A stretch of DNA of 51,941 nucleotides, from the NCBI GenBank assembly GCA_963973975.1, contig CAXBCF010000021.1:1-51941 (forward strand), written 5' to 3'. The stretch comes from UBA1494_A sp963973975 (GTDB lineage: Bacteria > Bacteroidota > Bacteroidia > Flavobacteriales_E > Vicingaceae). Every line of letters begins with the position of its first letter. Position 1 is the stretch's first letter. The notes beneath the pieces are model-generated. The model ran no database searches and was not told the origin of the DNA. It worked only from the letters and a program-made list of their open reading frames with translations. A program made the translations under genes and the position numbers. This document shows positions 15,378-23,338 of the stretch, one piece after another.

Positions 15378-16733
15378 TTAAGCTGTCAATTGCTTTCCAA
15401 GTTGATTTAAATCTACTCCGTCGAAATTCCCTGAAGTCATTAAAAGCAATACCGAATTTTTTAAATTATTCTTTTCTAAGTAGGACTTAACTTTCTCAGA
15501 ATCATTAAAAACTTTCACTTTTGAAGGTAAAAAGTGAGCTTCAATTTCTGTAACCGATATCGCTTCAAGTCCTTTGTGTTGAATGGTTTTAGGATTAAAA
15601 TATACCACAGCCTCATCAGCTGCCGACATGCTTCCCGAATACTCTCCTAAAAACTCTTTGGTTAAACTACTGAAGGTGTGCAGTTCCATGCAAGCTATTA
15701 AATGCTTTTTGGGATATTGTTTTTTAACTGCTTCGGTGGTAGCTTTTAGTTTCGATGGGGAGTGAGCGTAATCTTTATAAACCAATGAATGCTCGTTCTT
15801 GCCAATTAATTCCAAACGTTTAGCTGCCCCTTGAAAGCTTGAAATAGCTTTGTAAAAGTCTTCTTTAGAAATGTCTAATTGCATGCAAATCTCTAATGCT
15901 GCCATTAAGTTTTGCAAATTGTGTTCACCAAAAACCTGGATAGCTAAGTTTCCAACACTTGTTTTCAATTGGGTTTGCCCATTTTCAATTCGATGAGGGT
16001 GACTTTCATAAGCAACAAATTCAATGGAGTTTTTCGATTGATTCACTATTTGATTTAACACAGTATCATTTTTGTAGTAGATCAAACTTCCATTTTCCTC
16101 AATGCTCTCAACAAAAAGCTGAAATTGTTCTAAGTAATTTTTAAAAGTTGGAAAAACATTGATGTGATCCCAAGCAATACCACTAATAACCGCTAAATTT
16201 GGCTTATACCAAAGAAATTTTGGTCTTCGGTCAATGGGTGAGGACAGGTATTCATCTCCTTCAATAATAATGAGTGGAGCATCACTCAATCGAACCATGG
16301 TTTCAAAACCTTCAAGTTGTGCACCTACTAGGTAATCAAAATCGCGTTGAAGGGTCTTTAGCACATGCATTACCATAGATGTGATAGAAGTTTTACCATG
16401 ACTTCCACCAATTACAACTCGAAATTTATCTTTGGATTGCTCATAGATATATTCAGGATAAGAATATATTTCTAAGCCCAATTCTTGCGCTCTTAGAAGC
16501 TCGGGGTTGTCTTTTCTGGCATGCATGCCAAGTATGATAGCATCAATTGTATGGTCTAGTTTTTCAGGCTCCCAACCTATGTTTTTAGGAAGAAGGTTGT
16601 ATTTCAATAACCTGCTTTTAGAAGGTTCGAAAATTTCATCATCTGAGCCACTAACCTGAACCCCTTTTTTGTGAAGTGCAATGGCCATGTTGTGCATGGC
16701 ACTTCCTCCAATTGCTATAAAATGTATCCGCAT
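15378..16733 (-). CDS. mpl: UDP-N-acetylmuramate:L-alanyl-gamma-D-glutamyl-meso-diaminopimelate ligase Mpl
   Basis: Mur-ligase-family enzyme of 451 residues that attaches recycled murein tripeptide to UDP-MurNAc, feeding peptidoglycan recycling. The N-terminal domain begins MRIHFIAIGGSAMHNMAIAL, typical of Mpl/MurC. The P-loop GGSHGKTS lies near residues 108-115, followed by the central-domain IIEGDEYLSS and HINVFP, and the C-terminal YKDYAHSPSK motif with the Mur-ligase HxP-like region. The separation from MurC rests on the AMHNMA start and the DEYLSS segment. Bacteroidota have meso-DAP peptidoglycan, consistent with the substrate. Confidence 0.92.
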   Translation of the reverse strand: MRIHFIAIGGSAMHNMAIALHKKGVQVSGSDDEIFEPSKSRLLKYNLLPKNIGWEPEKLDHTIDAIILGMHARKDNPELLRAQELGLEIYSYPEYIYEQSKDKFRVVIGGSHGKTSITSMVMHVLKTLQRDFDYLVGAQLEGFETMVRLSDAPLIIIEGDEYLSSPIDRRPKFLWYKPNLAVISGIAWDHINVFPTFKNYLEQFQLFVESIEENGSLIYYKNDTVLNQIVNQSKNSIEFVAYESHPHRIENGQTQLKTSVGNLAIQVFGEHNLQNLMAALEICMQLDISKEDFYKAISSFQGAAKRLELIGKNEHSLVYKDYAHSPSKLKATTEAVKKQYPKKHLIACMELHTFSSLTKEFLGEYSGSMSAADEAVVYFNPKTIQHKGLEAISVTEIEAHFLPSKVKVFNDSEKVKSYLEKNNLKNSVLLLMTSGNFDGVDLNQLGKQLTA

Positions 16734-16845
16734 TGTATCTATAAATAGTGAGACGAAGGTAATTGTTAATTTTAAATGTAGTGAAAATGCTTGTTCTATT
16801 TTATGACAAATCTCTTTTTACTTTCTTTTATTTAAGAATTTAAAC

Positions 16846-16878
16846 AAAAAAAAGACCCACCTTGCGATGAGTCTTTTT
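16846..16878 (-). terminator. Rho-independent terminator of the thrS-infC-rpmI-rplT operon
   Basis: On the minus strand AAAAAGACTCA pairs with TGGGTCTTTTT across an 8-base loop, with one mismatch. The second arm and the bases after it form a run of eight T. It starts 21 bases after the rplT stop. Confidence 0.8.
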
Positions 16879-16898
16879 ACTATAAACTATTGTTTGTT

Positions 16899-17243
16899 TT
16901 ATTTAATGCTGTTTAAAATAGCTTCAAATGCTTTTGGTTCGTTCATAGCTAAGTCAGCTAATACCTTACGGTTTAACTGAATATCTTTCTTAGCAACTAA
17001 GCCCATAAATTGAGAGTAAGACATGTCGTGCTCTCTACAAGCTGCGTTAATTCTTTGAATCCAAAGTGCTCTGTAGTTTCTTTTCTTTTCTTTTCGACCT
17101 CTATAAGCATATTGCAATCCTTTTTCAACTGCATTTTTTGCTACGGTGTGTACATTTTTTCTTCTTCCGAAGTATCCTTTAGCTTGCTTAAGGATTTTTT
17201 TTCTGCGCGCTTTTGCTGCGACTGAATTTACTGATCTTGGCAT
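16899..17243 (-). CDS. rplT: 50S ribosomal protein L20
   Basis: A 114-residue L20, full length. The basic N-terminal arm (MPRSVNSVAAKARRKKILKQ) and GYFGRRKN, YRGRKEKKRNYRALWIQRINAA and the C-terminal globular domain (AMNEPKAFEAIL) are all typical. It binds 23S rRNA early in large-subunit assembly. It is the last gene of the thrS-infC-rpmI-rplT cluster. The 102-base gap to rpmI is longer than the infC-rpmI gap and could hold a leader element, but I see no convincing pseudoknot by eye. Confidence 0.97.
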   Translation of the reverse strand: MPRSVNSVAAKARRKKILKQAKGYFGRRKNVHTVAKNAVEKGLQYAYRGRKEKKRNYRALWIQRINAACREHDMSYSQFMGLVAKKDIQLNRKVLADLAMNEPKAFEAILNSIK

Positions 17244-17345
17244 TTCTTTTCGTTTTTTGAATATTTGCGGTCATTTAAGACACTTTTTTGAGCAAGTATT
17301 CGGGTTGTTTTTACTAATTTTTGTGTTACGATAACCGTGGTAAAA

Positions 17346-17543
17346 TTACTTCATACAAAGTTGTAACTTAATGTTGGCTTCATCGGCAGGATGCACCAAT
17401 GTAGACATTGTTAAATTACGTTTACGCTTGGTAGCTTTCTTAGTCAAAATATGACTTTTAAAAGCATGCTTGCGTTTAATTTTACCTGATCCGGTAATCT
17501 TGAAGCGTTTTTTCGCGCTTGAAACCGTTTTCATTTTTGGCAT
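17346..17543 (-). CDS. rpmI: 50S ribosomal protein L35
   Basis: A 65-residue, highly basic L35, normal length. It starts MPKMKTVSSAKKRFKITGSG and contains KRKHAFKSHILTKK, both family signatures. It lies 34 bases after infC and 102 before rplT, the widely conserved infC-rpmI-rplT order. Confidence 0.97.
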   Translation of the reverse strand: MPKMKTVSSAKKRFKITGSGKIKRKHAFKSHILTKKATKRKRNLTMSTLVHPADEANIKLQLCMK

Positions 17544-17577
17544 TTGCTTAATTATTTAGAGTGATTATTAAATTGAT

Positions 17578-18126
17578 TTATTTCTTCTTCTTTGGAGCAA
17601 GCATCATGATCATTCTCTTTCCTTCCATCTTTGGCATCGATTCTACAGTTGCAATTTCTTCCAACCCTTGAGCTAGTTTTAATAAAAGTATTTGTCCTTG
17701 ATCTTTAAATAAGATTGATCTTCCTTTAAAGAAGACATAGGCTTTTATCTTAGCTCCTTCTTTGGTGAATTTAATGGCATGCTTTAGCTTAAATTCAAAA
17801 TCGTGCTCGTCTGTGTTGGGACCGAAACGAATTTCTTTTACCACAACTTTCACTGCCTTAGCTTTCATTTCTTTTTGACGCTTTTTCTGCTCGTAAAGAA
17901 ATTTCTTGTAGTCAGTTATTTTGCAAACAGGTGGATCTGCACTCGGAGAAATCTCAACAAGGTCTAAATCTTTTTCATTTGCCAAGGCGATTGCCTCTCG
18001 CAAAGTATAAACTCCTTGTTCTATTCCTTCACCTACTACTCTTACTTTCGCCGCTTTAATGTTATCATTAATTTTATGCGGATCTTCCTTTCGCTGAAAA
18101 CGCCCGGGTTTTTGAATTCTTGCTAT
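17578..18126 (-). CDS. infC: Translation initiation factor IF-3, non-canonical AUA start
   Basis: IF-3 binds the 30S subunit, keeps it apart from 50S and proofreads the start codon and initiator tRNA. The C-terminal domain is clear (EIRFGPNTDEHDFEFKL, then KAYVFFKGRSILF and PKMEGKRMIMMLAPKKKK). The shortest start would be TTG at 18003, but typical N-terminal-domain sequence continues upstream in frame (DPHKINDNIKAAKVRVVGEG). An in-frame TAG sits at 18139-18141 and there is no ATG, GTG or TTG between. ATA at 18124-18126 lies 8 bases behind a perfect AGGAGG (18135-18140), so I start there: 182 residues, the normal length. E. coli infC uses AUU for autoregulation; AUA here probably serves the same purpose. 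The SD begins 5 bases after the thrS stop. Confidence 0.9.
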   Translation of the reverse strand: MARIQKPGRFQRKEDPHKINDNIKAAKVRVVGEGIEQGVYTLREAIALANEKDLDLVEISPSADPPVCKITDYKKFLYEQKKRQKEMKAKAVKVVVKEIRFGPNTDEHDFEFKLKHAIKFTKEGAKIKAYVFFKGRSILFKDQGQILLLKLAQGLEEIATVESMPKMEGKRMIMMLAPKKKK

Positions 18127-18134
18127 TTCTTGGT

Positions 18135-18140
18135 CCTCCT
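18135..18140 (-). promoter_or_regulatory. Perfect AGGAGG ribosome-binding site that fixes the infC start
   Basis: On the minus strand AGGAGG is followed by the 8-base spacer accaagaa and then ATA. Strong Shine-Dalgarno sites are rare in this window, and this one is what selects the unusual start codon of infC. It lies directly after the thrS stop codon. Confidence 0.75.
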
Positions 18141-18145
18141 AAATT

Positions 18146-20083
18146 TTAATTAGCTAATATATTCTTTACTTCTTTATTCAAATGCAATGCAAATTCTTCC
18201 ACTTTCATTACTCCAATGTCACCTTCTCCATGTTTCCTTACCGAAAGTGTATTACTTTCTACTTCTTTTTCGCCGACTATCAACATATAGGGAACCTTAG
18301 ATACTTCTGCATCACGGATCTTTTTTCCAACTTTTTCATTACGGTCGTCAACGAATCCGCGAATATCGTAATTATTTAGCACTTTTAAAACCTCTTTGCA
18401 ATTTTCATTGTATTTTTCACTTAATGGTAAAATTGCAATTTGATTTGGGCTTAACCACAGGGGGAAATTTCCTCCACAATGCTCAATTAAAACTGCTACA
18501 AAACGTTCTAAAGAACCAAATGGGGCTCGGTGAATCATTACAGGTCGGTGAGGTTTATCATCTTTCCCAGTATATTCTAATTCAAAACGATCAGGTAGAT
18601 TGTAATCTACTTGAATGGTACCCAATTGCCACTTTCTTCCAAGGGCATCTTTTACCATGAAATCCAGTTTCGGACCATAAAAGGCTGCTTCACCATACTC
18701 AATAACAGTTTTGAGTCCTTTGTCATTGGCAGCATTAATAATTGATTGTTCAGCCTTCTCCCAATTAGCATCGTCTCCAATGTACTTACTTCGATCTTCT
18801 TTATCTCTCAAAGAGATTTGAGCAGTGAATTCTTTAAAATCTAGTGCTTTGAAAACATACAAAACTAAATCAATCACTTTTTTAAATTCCTCTTCTACTT
18901 GTTCTGGTCTGCAAAATAAATGCGCATCATCTTGAGTAAAACCCCTCACACGCGTTAAGCCATGAAGCTCTCCACTTTGTTCATAACGATAAACAGTTCC
19001 AAATTCTGCAAAGCGTAAAGGCAAGTCTCGGTAGGAGCGTGGCTGTGATTTGTAGATTTCACAGTGATGTGGACAGTTCATTGGTTTCAATAAGAACTCC
19101 TCATTTTCATTCGGTGTTTTAATCGGTTGAAAAGAATCAGCTCCATATTTTTCATAATGGCCTGAAGTAACATAGAGTTCTTTACTTCCTATATGAGGAG
19201 TAATTACAGGTAAATAACCTGCTTTTAATTGAGCTTGCTTCATGAAGTTTTCCAAACGCTCCCTTAATTGCGCTCCTTTTGGCAACCACAAAGGCAAGCC
19301 TTGGCCAACCTTTTGGCTAAACGTAAAAAGTTCTAGTTCTTTTCCAAGCTTTCTATGATCGCGTTTTTTTGCTTCTTCTAATAATGCAAGGTGTTCAGTT
19401 AATTCTTGTTGTTTAGGAAATGCTACTCCATAGATTCTTGTAAGTTGCTTGTTTTTTTCATTTCCTTTCCAATATGCTCCTGCAAGATTTAAAAGTTTAA
19501 CTGCTTTAATGAAACTTGTGTTTGGAATATGAGGTCCTCTACATAAATCCGTAAATTTTCCTTGAGAGTAGAAAGTAATTTCACCATCAATTAAGTCTTC
19601 AAGAAGCTCTAATTTATATTCGTCGCCTTTATTCTGATAATAATCAATAGCTTCTGATTTAGAAACTTCTTTTCGGATGTATTCGTTTTTTTCTCTGGCT
19701 AGTTCCAGCATTTTTTTCTCAATCTCAGGAAGGTCTTCAGATGAAATTACTCGTTCTCCTGCATCAACATCATAGTAAAAACCATTTTCTATTGGAGGTC
19801 CAATTCCTAGTTTTATACCAGGATAAATTGCTTCAAGGGCCTCAGCCAATAAGTGAGCAGATGAGTGCCATAAAGTTTCTTTACCTTCCTCATCATTCCA
19901 AGTCAATAATTGGAGCGTTACATCTGTTTCTAATGCTCTGTTAGCGTCAATTACTTTTCCATTAGTTTTTGCTGCCAAAACATTTCTAGCTAAGCCCTCG
20001 CTGATGCTTTTTGCAACATCCATTGGAGTGACTCCCTTCTCATATTCTCTAATACTTCCGTCGGGAAGAGTAATTTTAATCAT
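18146..20083 (-). CDS. thrS: Threonyl-tRNA synthetase
   Basis: Class II synthetase of 645 residues. The N-terminal TGS domain begins MIKITLPDGSIREYEKG, then the editing domain with HSSAH (His pair) and CRGPHIP, the class II core with the zinc site around MNCPHH and TRVRGFTQDDAHLFC (motif 2 region), motif 3 near HRAPFGSLERF, and the anticodon-binding domain to the end. I choose ATG 20083 because family members start exactly at this TGS sequence. The frame also allows TTG at 20101, but that codon overlaps the -7 promoter box. First gene of the thrS-infC-rpmI-rplT cluster. Confidence 0.97.
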   Translation of the reverse strand: MIKITLPDGSIREYEKGVTPMDVAKSISEGLARNVLAAKTNGKVIDANRALETDVTLQLLTWNDEEGKETLWHSSAHLLAEALEAIYPGIKLGIGPPIENGFYYDVDAGERVISSEDLPEIEKKMLELAREKNEYIRKEVSKSEAIDYYQNKGDEYKLELLEDLIDGEITFYSQGKFTDLCRGPHIPNTSFIKAVKLLNLAGAYWKGNEKNKQLTRIYGVAFPKQQELTEHLALLEEAKKRDHRKLGKELELFTFSQKVGQGLPLWLPKGAQLRERLENFMKQAQLKAGYLPVITPHIGSKELYVTSGHYEKYGADSFQPIKTPNENEEFLLKPMNCPHHCEIYKSQPRSYRDLPLRFAEFGTVYRYEQSGELHGLTRVRGFTQDDAHLFCRPEQVEEEFKKVIDLVLYVFKALDFKEFTAQISLRDKEDRSKYIGDDANWEKAEQSIINAANDKGLKTVIEYGEAAFYGPKLDFMVKDALGRKWQLGTIQVDYNLPDRFELEYTGKDDKPHRPVMIHRAPFGSLERFVAVLIEHCGGNFPLWLSPNQIAILPLSEKYNENCKEVLKVLNNYDIRGFVDDRNEKVGKKIRDAEVSKVPYMLIVGEKEVESNTLSVRKHGEGDIGVMKVEEFALHLNKEVKNILAN

Positions 20084-20098
20084 CAAATATATTTTTTG

Positions 20099-20106
20099 CA
20101 AAGATA
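20099..20106 (-). promoter_or_regulatory. Putative -7 box (TAnnTTTG) of thrS
   Basis: Minus-strand TATCTTTG, an exact consensus match, ends 15 bases before the chosen thrS ATG. A terminator hairpin lies about 19 bases upstream, so the promoter is squeezed between the preceding terminator and the start. The leader would be about 10 bases. Confidence 0.5.
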
Positions 20107-20124
20107 GTAGCTTGTAAAAGTTTT

Positions 20125-20166
20125 AAACTAAAAAAGGGGATAATTAATTACCCCCTTTTTTAGTTT
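20125..20166 (-). terminator. Perfect 15-bp terminator hairpin upstream of thrS
   Basis: AAACTAAAAAAGGGG (20125-20139) pairs fully with CCCCTTTTTTAGTTT (20152-20166) around a 12-base AT-rich loop. The A6/T6 runs inside the stem make it a possible terminator in either direction. It lies 15 bases after the stop of the exported protein gene at 20182 and about 42 bases before the thrS ATG. Confidence 0.75.
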
Positions 20167-20181
20167 TTAAATTAGTGGAGT

Positions 20182-21054
20182 TTATCCTTCTATCACTTTA
20201 GTTCTTAAGGTATTTATTTTTTCGGTTAGCATTTTCATTTCTTCATCAGAGAGTTGGACATCACCAAATTCAATGTCCGTATTCTCAAGTTTTTTAACGC
20301 TCTCGAAATTATTGAAAGTCGTGCGAATTTCATTTAATCCGTCCACCATAAAATCCATTTCTAAAGTTTCATCTTTTTGAATTTCAATGGCTTTAATAAT
20401 GTTTTTAAGAATGGTCATTTGCTCTACCAATCTTGGAGTTAAACGCTCATTATCTGTGCTGCTATTAGCTCCTAAATACATTCCTTCCAACCAAGCAGCA
20501 GAAAAGAAAATTGATTCTTTTGAAGATTCTCTGTTTTCTTCTAAGTACTCATCTGTTCTTCTTTTAATAGTTGTTAATATTTGAAGAACAGTATCTTGAT
20601 TTCCAACGTTTTTTTCAAAACTTTCTATTAATCTTCCTGATCCAAAAATTCCAGGCATTCCAATTTCTTCAGACAATTTTTTAACTGCGTTTAAATAGTC
20701 AATGGAAAGTTGTTGTTGATTGTTTAATACAGCATACGCTAAATCTGCACTGTATACACCAAAATTTAAAAATTTTGAAGTTTTGGTATTGTACTTAGAA
20801 ATATTTTCTACAGGATTTGTAAGTCCACTTTCGTAACCTAAGCCAGCACGATTAAATATTGCAGCAATTTGAATAGGTGAAGGAAGCATAAAATAGTCAT
20901 CCTCTTCCATTTCTTCTACATCTTCTGTAACTGCTGTGCTATCAATTTCAGTAGTTTCTTTATCAGATGACTTCGGCCCTTCAGAACATGAAAATAAAGT
21001 GGAACCTATAAAAAGGCTAGCTAAGGATGTAATAAGGAATGTAGTTTTTTTCAT
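20182..21054 (-). CDS. Lipoprotein of unknown function
   Basis: A 290-residue predicted lipoprotein. The N-terminus is a signal peptide ending in the lipobox LFSC (Cys at about residue 23), followed by an acidic Ser/Thr/Glu linker (about 25-52). The rest looks mainly helical and contains IFNRAGLGYESGLTNPVENISKY, FGVYSADLAYAVLN and IFFSAAWLEGMYLG. I do not recognise the family or any active-site motif. It ends at a strong terminator. The gene upstream (21602-21123) is also exported and on the same strand with a 68-base gap, so the two may be cotranscribed. Confidence 0.65.
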   Translation of the reverse strand: MKKTTFLITSLASLFIGSTLFSCSEGPKSSDKETTEIDSTAVTEDVEEMEEDDYFMLPSPIQIAAIFNRAGLGYESGLTNPVENISKYNTKTSKFLNFGVYSADLAYAVLNNQQQLSIDYLNAVKKLSEEIGMPGIFGSGRLIESFEKNVGNQDTVLQILTTIKRRTDEYLEENRESSKESIFFSAAWLEGMYLGANSSTDNERLTPRLVEQMTILKNIIKAIEIQKDETLEMDFMVDGLNEIRTTFNNFESVKKLENTDIEFGDVQLSDEEMKMLTEKINTLRTKVIEG

Positions 21055-21122
21055 TTTTCTTGTTGTATTAATAATTCGATAGAAGTTTGGTTAAAATAGT
21101 GTTTGATCAAATCAGAAAAAAA

Positions 21123-21602
21123 TTAATTATTCTTATTGTAATCATCTAGAAAGGTTAACTGGTAGCCCAAAATAAATACCAAGCATCCTGAGGATTTTTC
21201 TCCATCAGCTTTTGGAATAACATAGTTAACATAAAGTTTTTTAGATTTTTTTGGCTCATAAGAGACAATATTTCCTGCTTGATCTTTAGAAGTAAAAAGC
21301 GGAGTTCTTGAACCAGAATTCATGTCTTTGTCGTAAATTTCAATTAGAACATCTTTTGGCAAAGCGCTTTTGTTAAAAATTAAACGGTATTCCTCACCTT
21401 TAAATAAGGGTACCTCAATTTCTTTTCGAGTTTCTTTGTACTCATAACTAATCATATTGACTTTAGAGGCAGAATAGAAAAAGGGATTCAATTCTGCAAT
21501 TCCTTCCTTTTTTAAAGATTTTGAATCACATTCTCCTGTAGTATAAGATACTAATAAAAAGGAAAATAAAATGAAAGTGCAAGCGTAGAAGTATTTTTTC
21601 AT
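21123..21602 (-). CDS. Exported protein of unknown function
   Basis: A 159-residue protein with a signal peptide (about 1-22; hydrophobic core FILFSFLLVSY). The mature part has two Cys (CDSKSLKKEG near the start, GCLVFILGYQLTF near the end) that could pair. The central segment EIEVPLFKGEEYRLIFNKSALPKDVLIEIYDKD looks beta-rich, and NIVSYEPKKSKKLYVNYVIP follows. This resembles small periplasmic beta-sandwich proteins, but I do not recognise it. It lies between an OmpP1/FadL-like gene and a lipoprotein gene on the same strand. Confidence 0.6.
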   Translation of the reverse strand: MKKYFYACTFILFSFLLVSYTTGECDSKSLKKEGIAELNPFFYSASKVNMISYEYKETRKEIEVPLFKGEEYRLIFNKSALPKDVLIEIYDKDMNSGSRTPLFTSKDQAGNIVSYEPKKSKKLYVNYVIPKADGEKSSGCLVFILGYQLTFLDDYNKNN

Positions 21603-21824
21603 TTTTTAAATATTTGATTTGTATTTCATTATAAAAAGTATAACCTAATTTGCTTACTTAATAACTAATAAGTATAGCGCCTTAAATTGGTGGCTAAGAT
21701 AGTAAAATGTTTTTTAAATTGTATGATTCGGAAATTTGATTCTTTTCAATAAAGAATTTAACCAAACAAATTAGTGATTCAGTGGAGTTTGTACCAAAAG
21801 ATAGGATAGTCATACTTTAAGTTA

Positions 21825-23309
21825 CTACCACCTCCATCCAATTGTCATAATTAAGGAATGAAATGCTTCACTAATATTTACAGGAGCATCAGCTGTTTGA
21901 TGAAAAGGATCTACTAAATCCATAGTTGAGAAAAAATAGGCTACATCAAAGTTGTAGTTTCTACTTTTTAATCCTCCTCCAATTGAGTAGGTCGTTCTGG
22001 TTCCGTCAGGATTAAACGTTAAATTGGTACTAAAAGGGTTGCCTTCATAACGGTAGCCGGCTCTAACAACAAATGGTAAAAAATTATATTCTCCACCAAC
22101 TCTTATGTTATGAGCTCCATTGAGCGTATTGGAGATATCATTGTTTCCATTAGAAAAATCAAATTGATCATTTCTACGATTGTTAAGCCTTGCACTCGAA
22201 TAGTTGATAAATTCATAATCAATATTTAAGGCTCCTTTTTGCTGAAACAAGTAAGCAAGACTTGCTGAATAACGTGTTGGAGTTCTTAAGCGATAGCCGA
22301 AATTGGTAATAGTTTCACCAGAGTCAAAACTTCTCCCATCACTAAACTTTGAATTAGATTCAAAAATAAACTCTTCATTCAATCCAAAAAAGGTTGGGCT
22401 GTGAATAGATGCTCCAACTCTGACTGCATCGGTCACTCTATAGATCGCTCCAATCTTAAAATTAACTCCACTACCTCGCGTTTGTAATGTAGTAATTTCT
22501 TGATAATCTGTTACCAAAAATTCACTTTCTTCAGCAGGTGGATCGTAGGTATATCTTTCATCAATTATTGTACTTTGTTCAAAAACTATTCTTTGAAAAT
22601 TAATACTTCCACCTAAATATAATCGATCTTGATAGTTTCCACCGAAAGAAAATGTAGTTTCTGATTGACTACCGCTAGACTCTTTTCTTCTTCTTTGTTG
22701 AATGTTATCTTGGAAGAAAAAGAAGGGTACGTATTCTAAAACTCCATTTTGACGGATTGTATCTATTAATATAGTTTCCCAAGCCTCTGAAGGGCCAAAT
22801 GGATATGCAAAGGCTTCAACATCTGAAACAGTTGCTGCATTATTATTTAATATATTCACATAATCATTGATTACACTCCCATCTTGAGAATTTCCTGATA
22901 ATCTTGATGATTTATTAAAATTGTTTGTTCTGTTGTATTGAATAGAGAAGGAATAGTTTTTCCAACCGTTTGGATCGCCTTTATAAGAACCAACATACCC
23001 AATATTTGGAATGTTGAAATTAAATTTATTATCAGACCTTAGGTTTCCTCTAAAATTAGTTTCAGAGCCATAATCTACAAATCCTGTAGAAAATGTAAAT
23101 TCTGAATTTCTGTAAACTCCCACAGCAGCAGGATTAATAGTAATGGCTGAAATTTCTCCACCCAAGGCTCCGAAAGAACCACCCATGGCATTAAATCGTG
23201 CAGTTCCTGAGTAGTCTAATCTACTGTATCGCAATGCATCAATACTGTTTTGACTCAATAAATTTTGGCTAGTGAAAGCAAGGGCTAATAAAATAATAAT
23301 TTGCTTCAT
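21825..23309 (-). CDS. OmpP1/FadL-family outer membrane protein
   Basis: A 494-residue outer-membrane beta-barrel. Signal peptide about 1-19. The mature start SIDALRYSRLDYSGTARFNAMGGSFGALGG and INPAAVGVYRNSEFTFS is typical of the OmpP1/FadL/TodX group in Bacteroidota. Alternating aromatic strands run to a C-terminal Trp (MTIGWRW), as expected for an assembly signal. FadL-type barrels take up hydrophobic compounds such as long-chain fatty acids, but the substrate is unknown. A gap of 29 bases separates it from the low-complexity lipoprotein upstream, so they are probably cotranscribed. Confidence 0.85.
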   Translation of the reverse strand: MKQIIILLALAFTSQNLLSQNSIDALRYSRLDYSGTARFNAMGGSFGALGGEISAITINPAAVGVYRNSEFTFSTGFVDYGSETNFRGNLRSDNKFNFNIPNIGYVGSYKGDPNGWKNYSFSIQYNRTNNFNKSSRLSGNSQDGSVINDYVNILNNNAATVSDVEAFAYPFGPSEAWETILIDTIRQNGVLEYVPFFFFQDNIQQRRRKESSGSQSETTFSFGGNYQDRLYLGGSINFQRIVFEQSTIIDERYTYDPPAEESEFLVTDYQEITTLQTRGSGVNFKIGAIYRVTDAVRVGASIHSPTFFGLNEEFIFESNSKFSDGRSFDSGETITNFGYRLRTPTRYSASLAYLFQQKGALNIDYEFINYSSARLNNRRNDQFDFSNGNNDISNTLNGAHNIRVGGEYNFLPFVVRAGYRYEGNPFSTNLTFNPDGTRTTYSIGGGLKSRNYNFDVAYFFSTMDLVDPFHQTADAPVNISEAFHSLIMTIGWRW

Positions 23310-23338
23310 TTAAGTATTTAATAGATTTTCATAACTTA

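Noticed and set aside
18003..18003. TTG at 18003 as start of infC
   Set aside because: It removes the conserved N-terminal region (HKIND...VRVVGEG) and has no ribosome-binding site, unlike ATA 18126.
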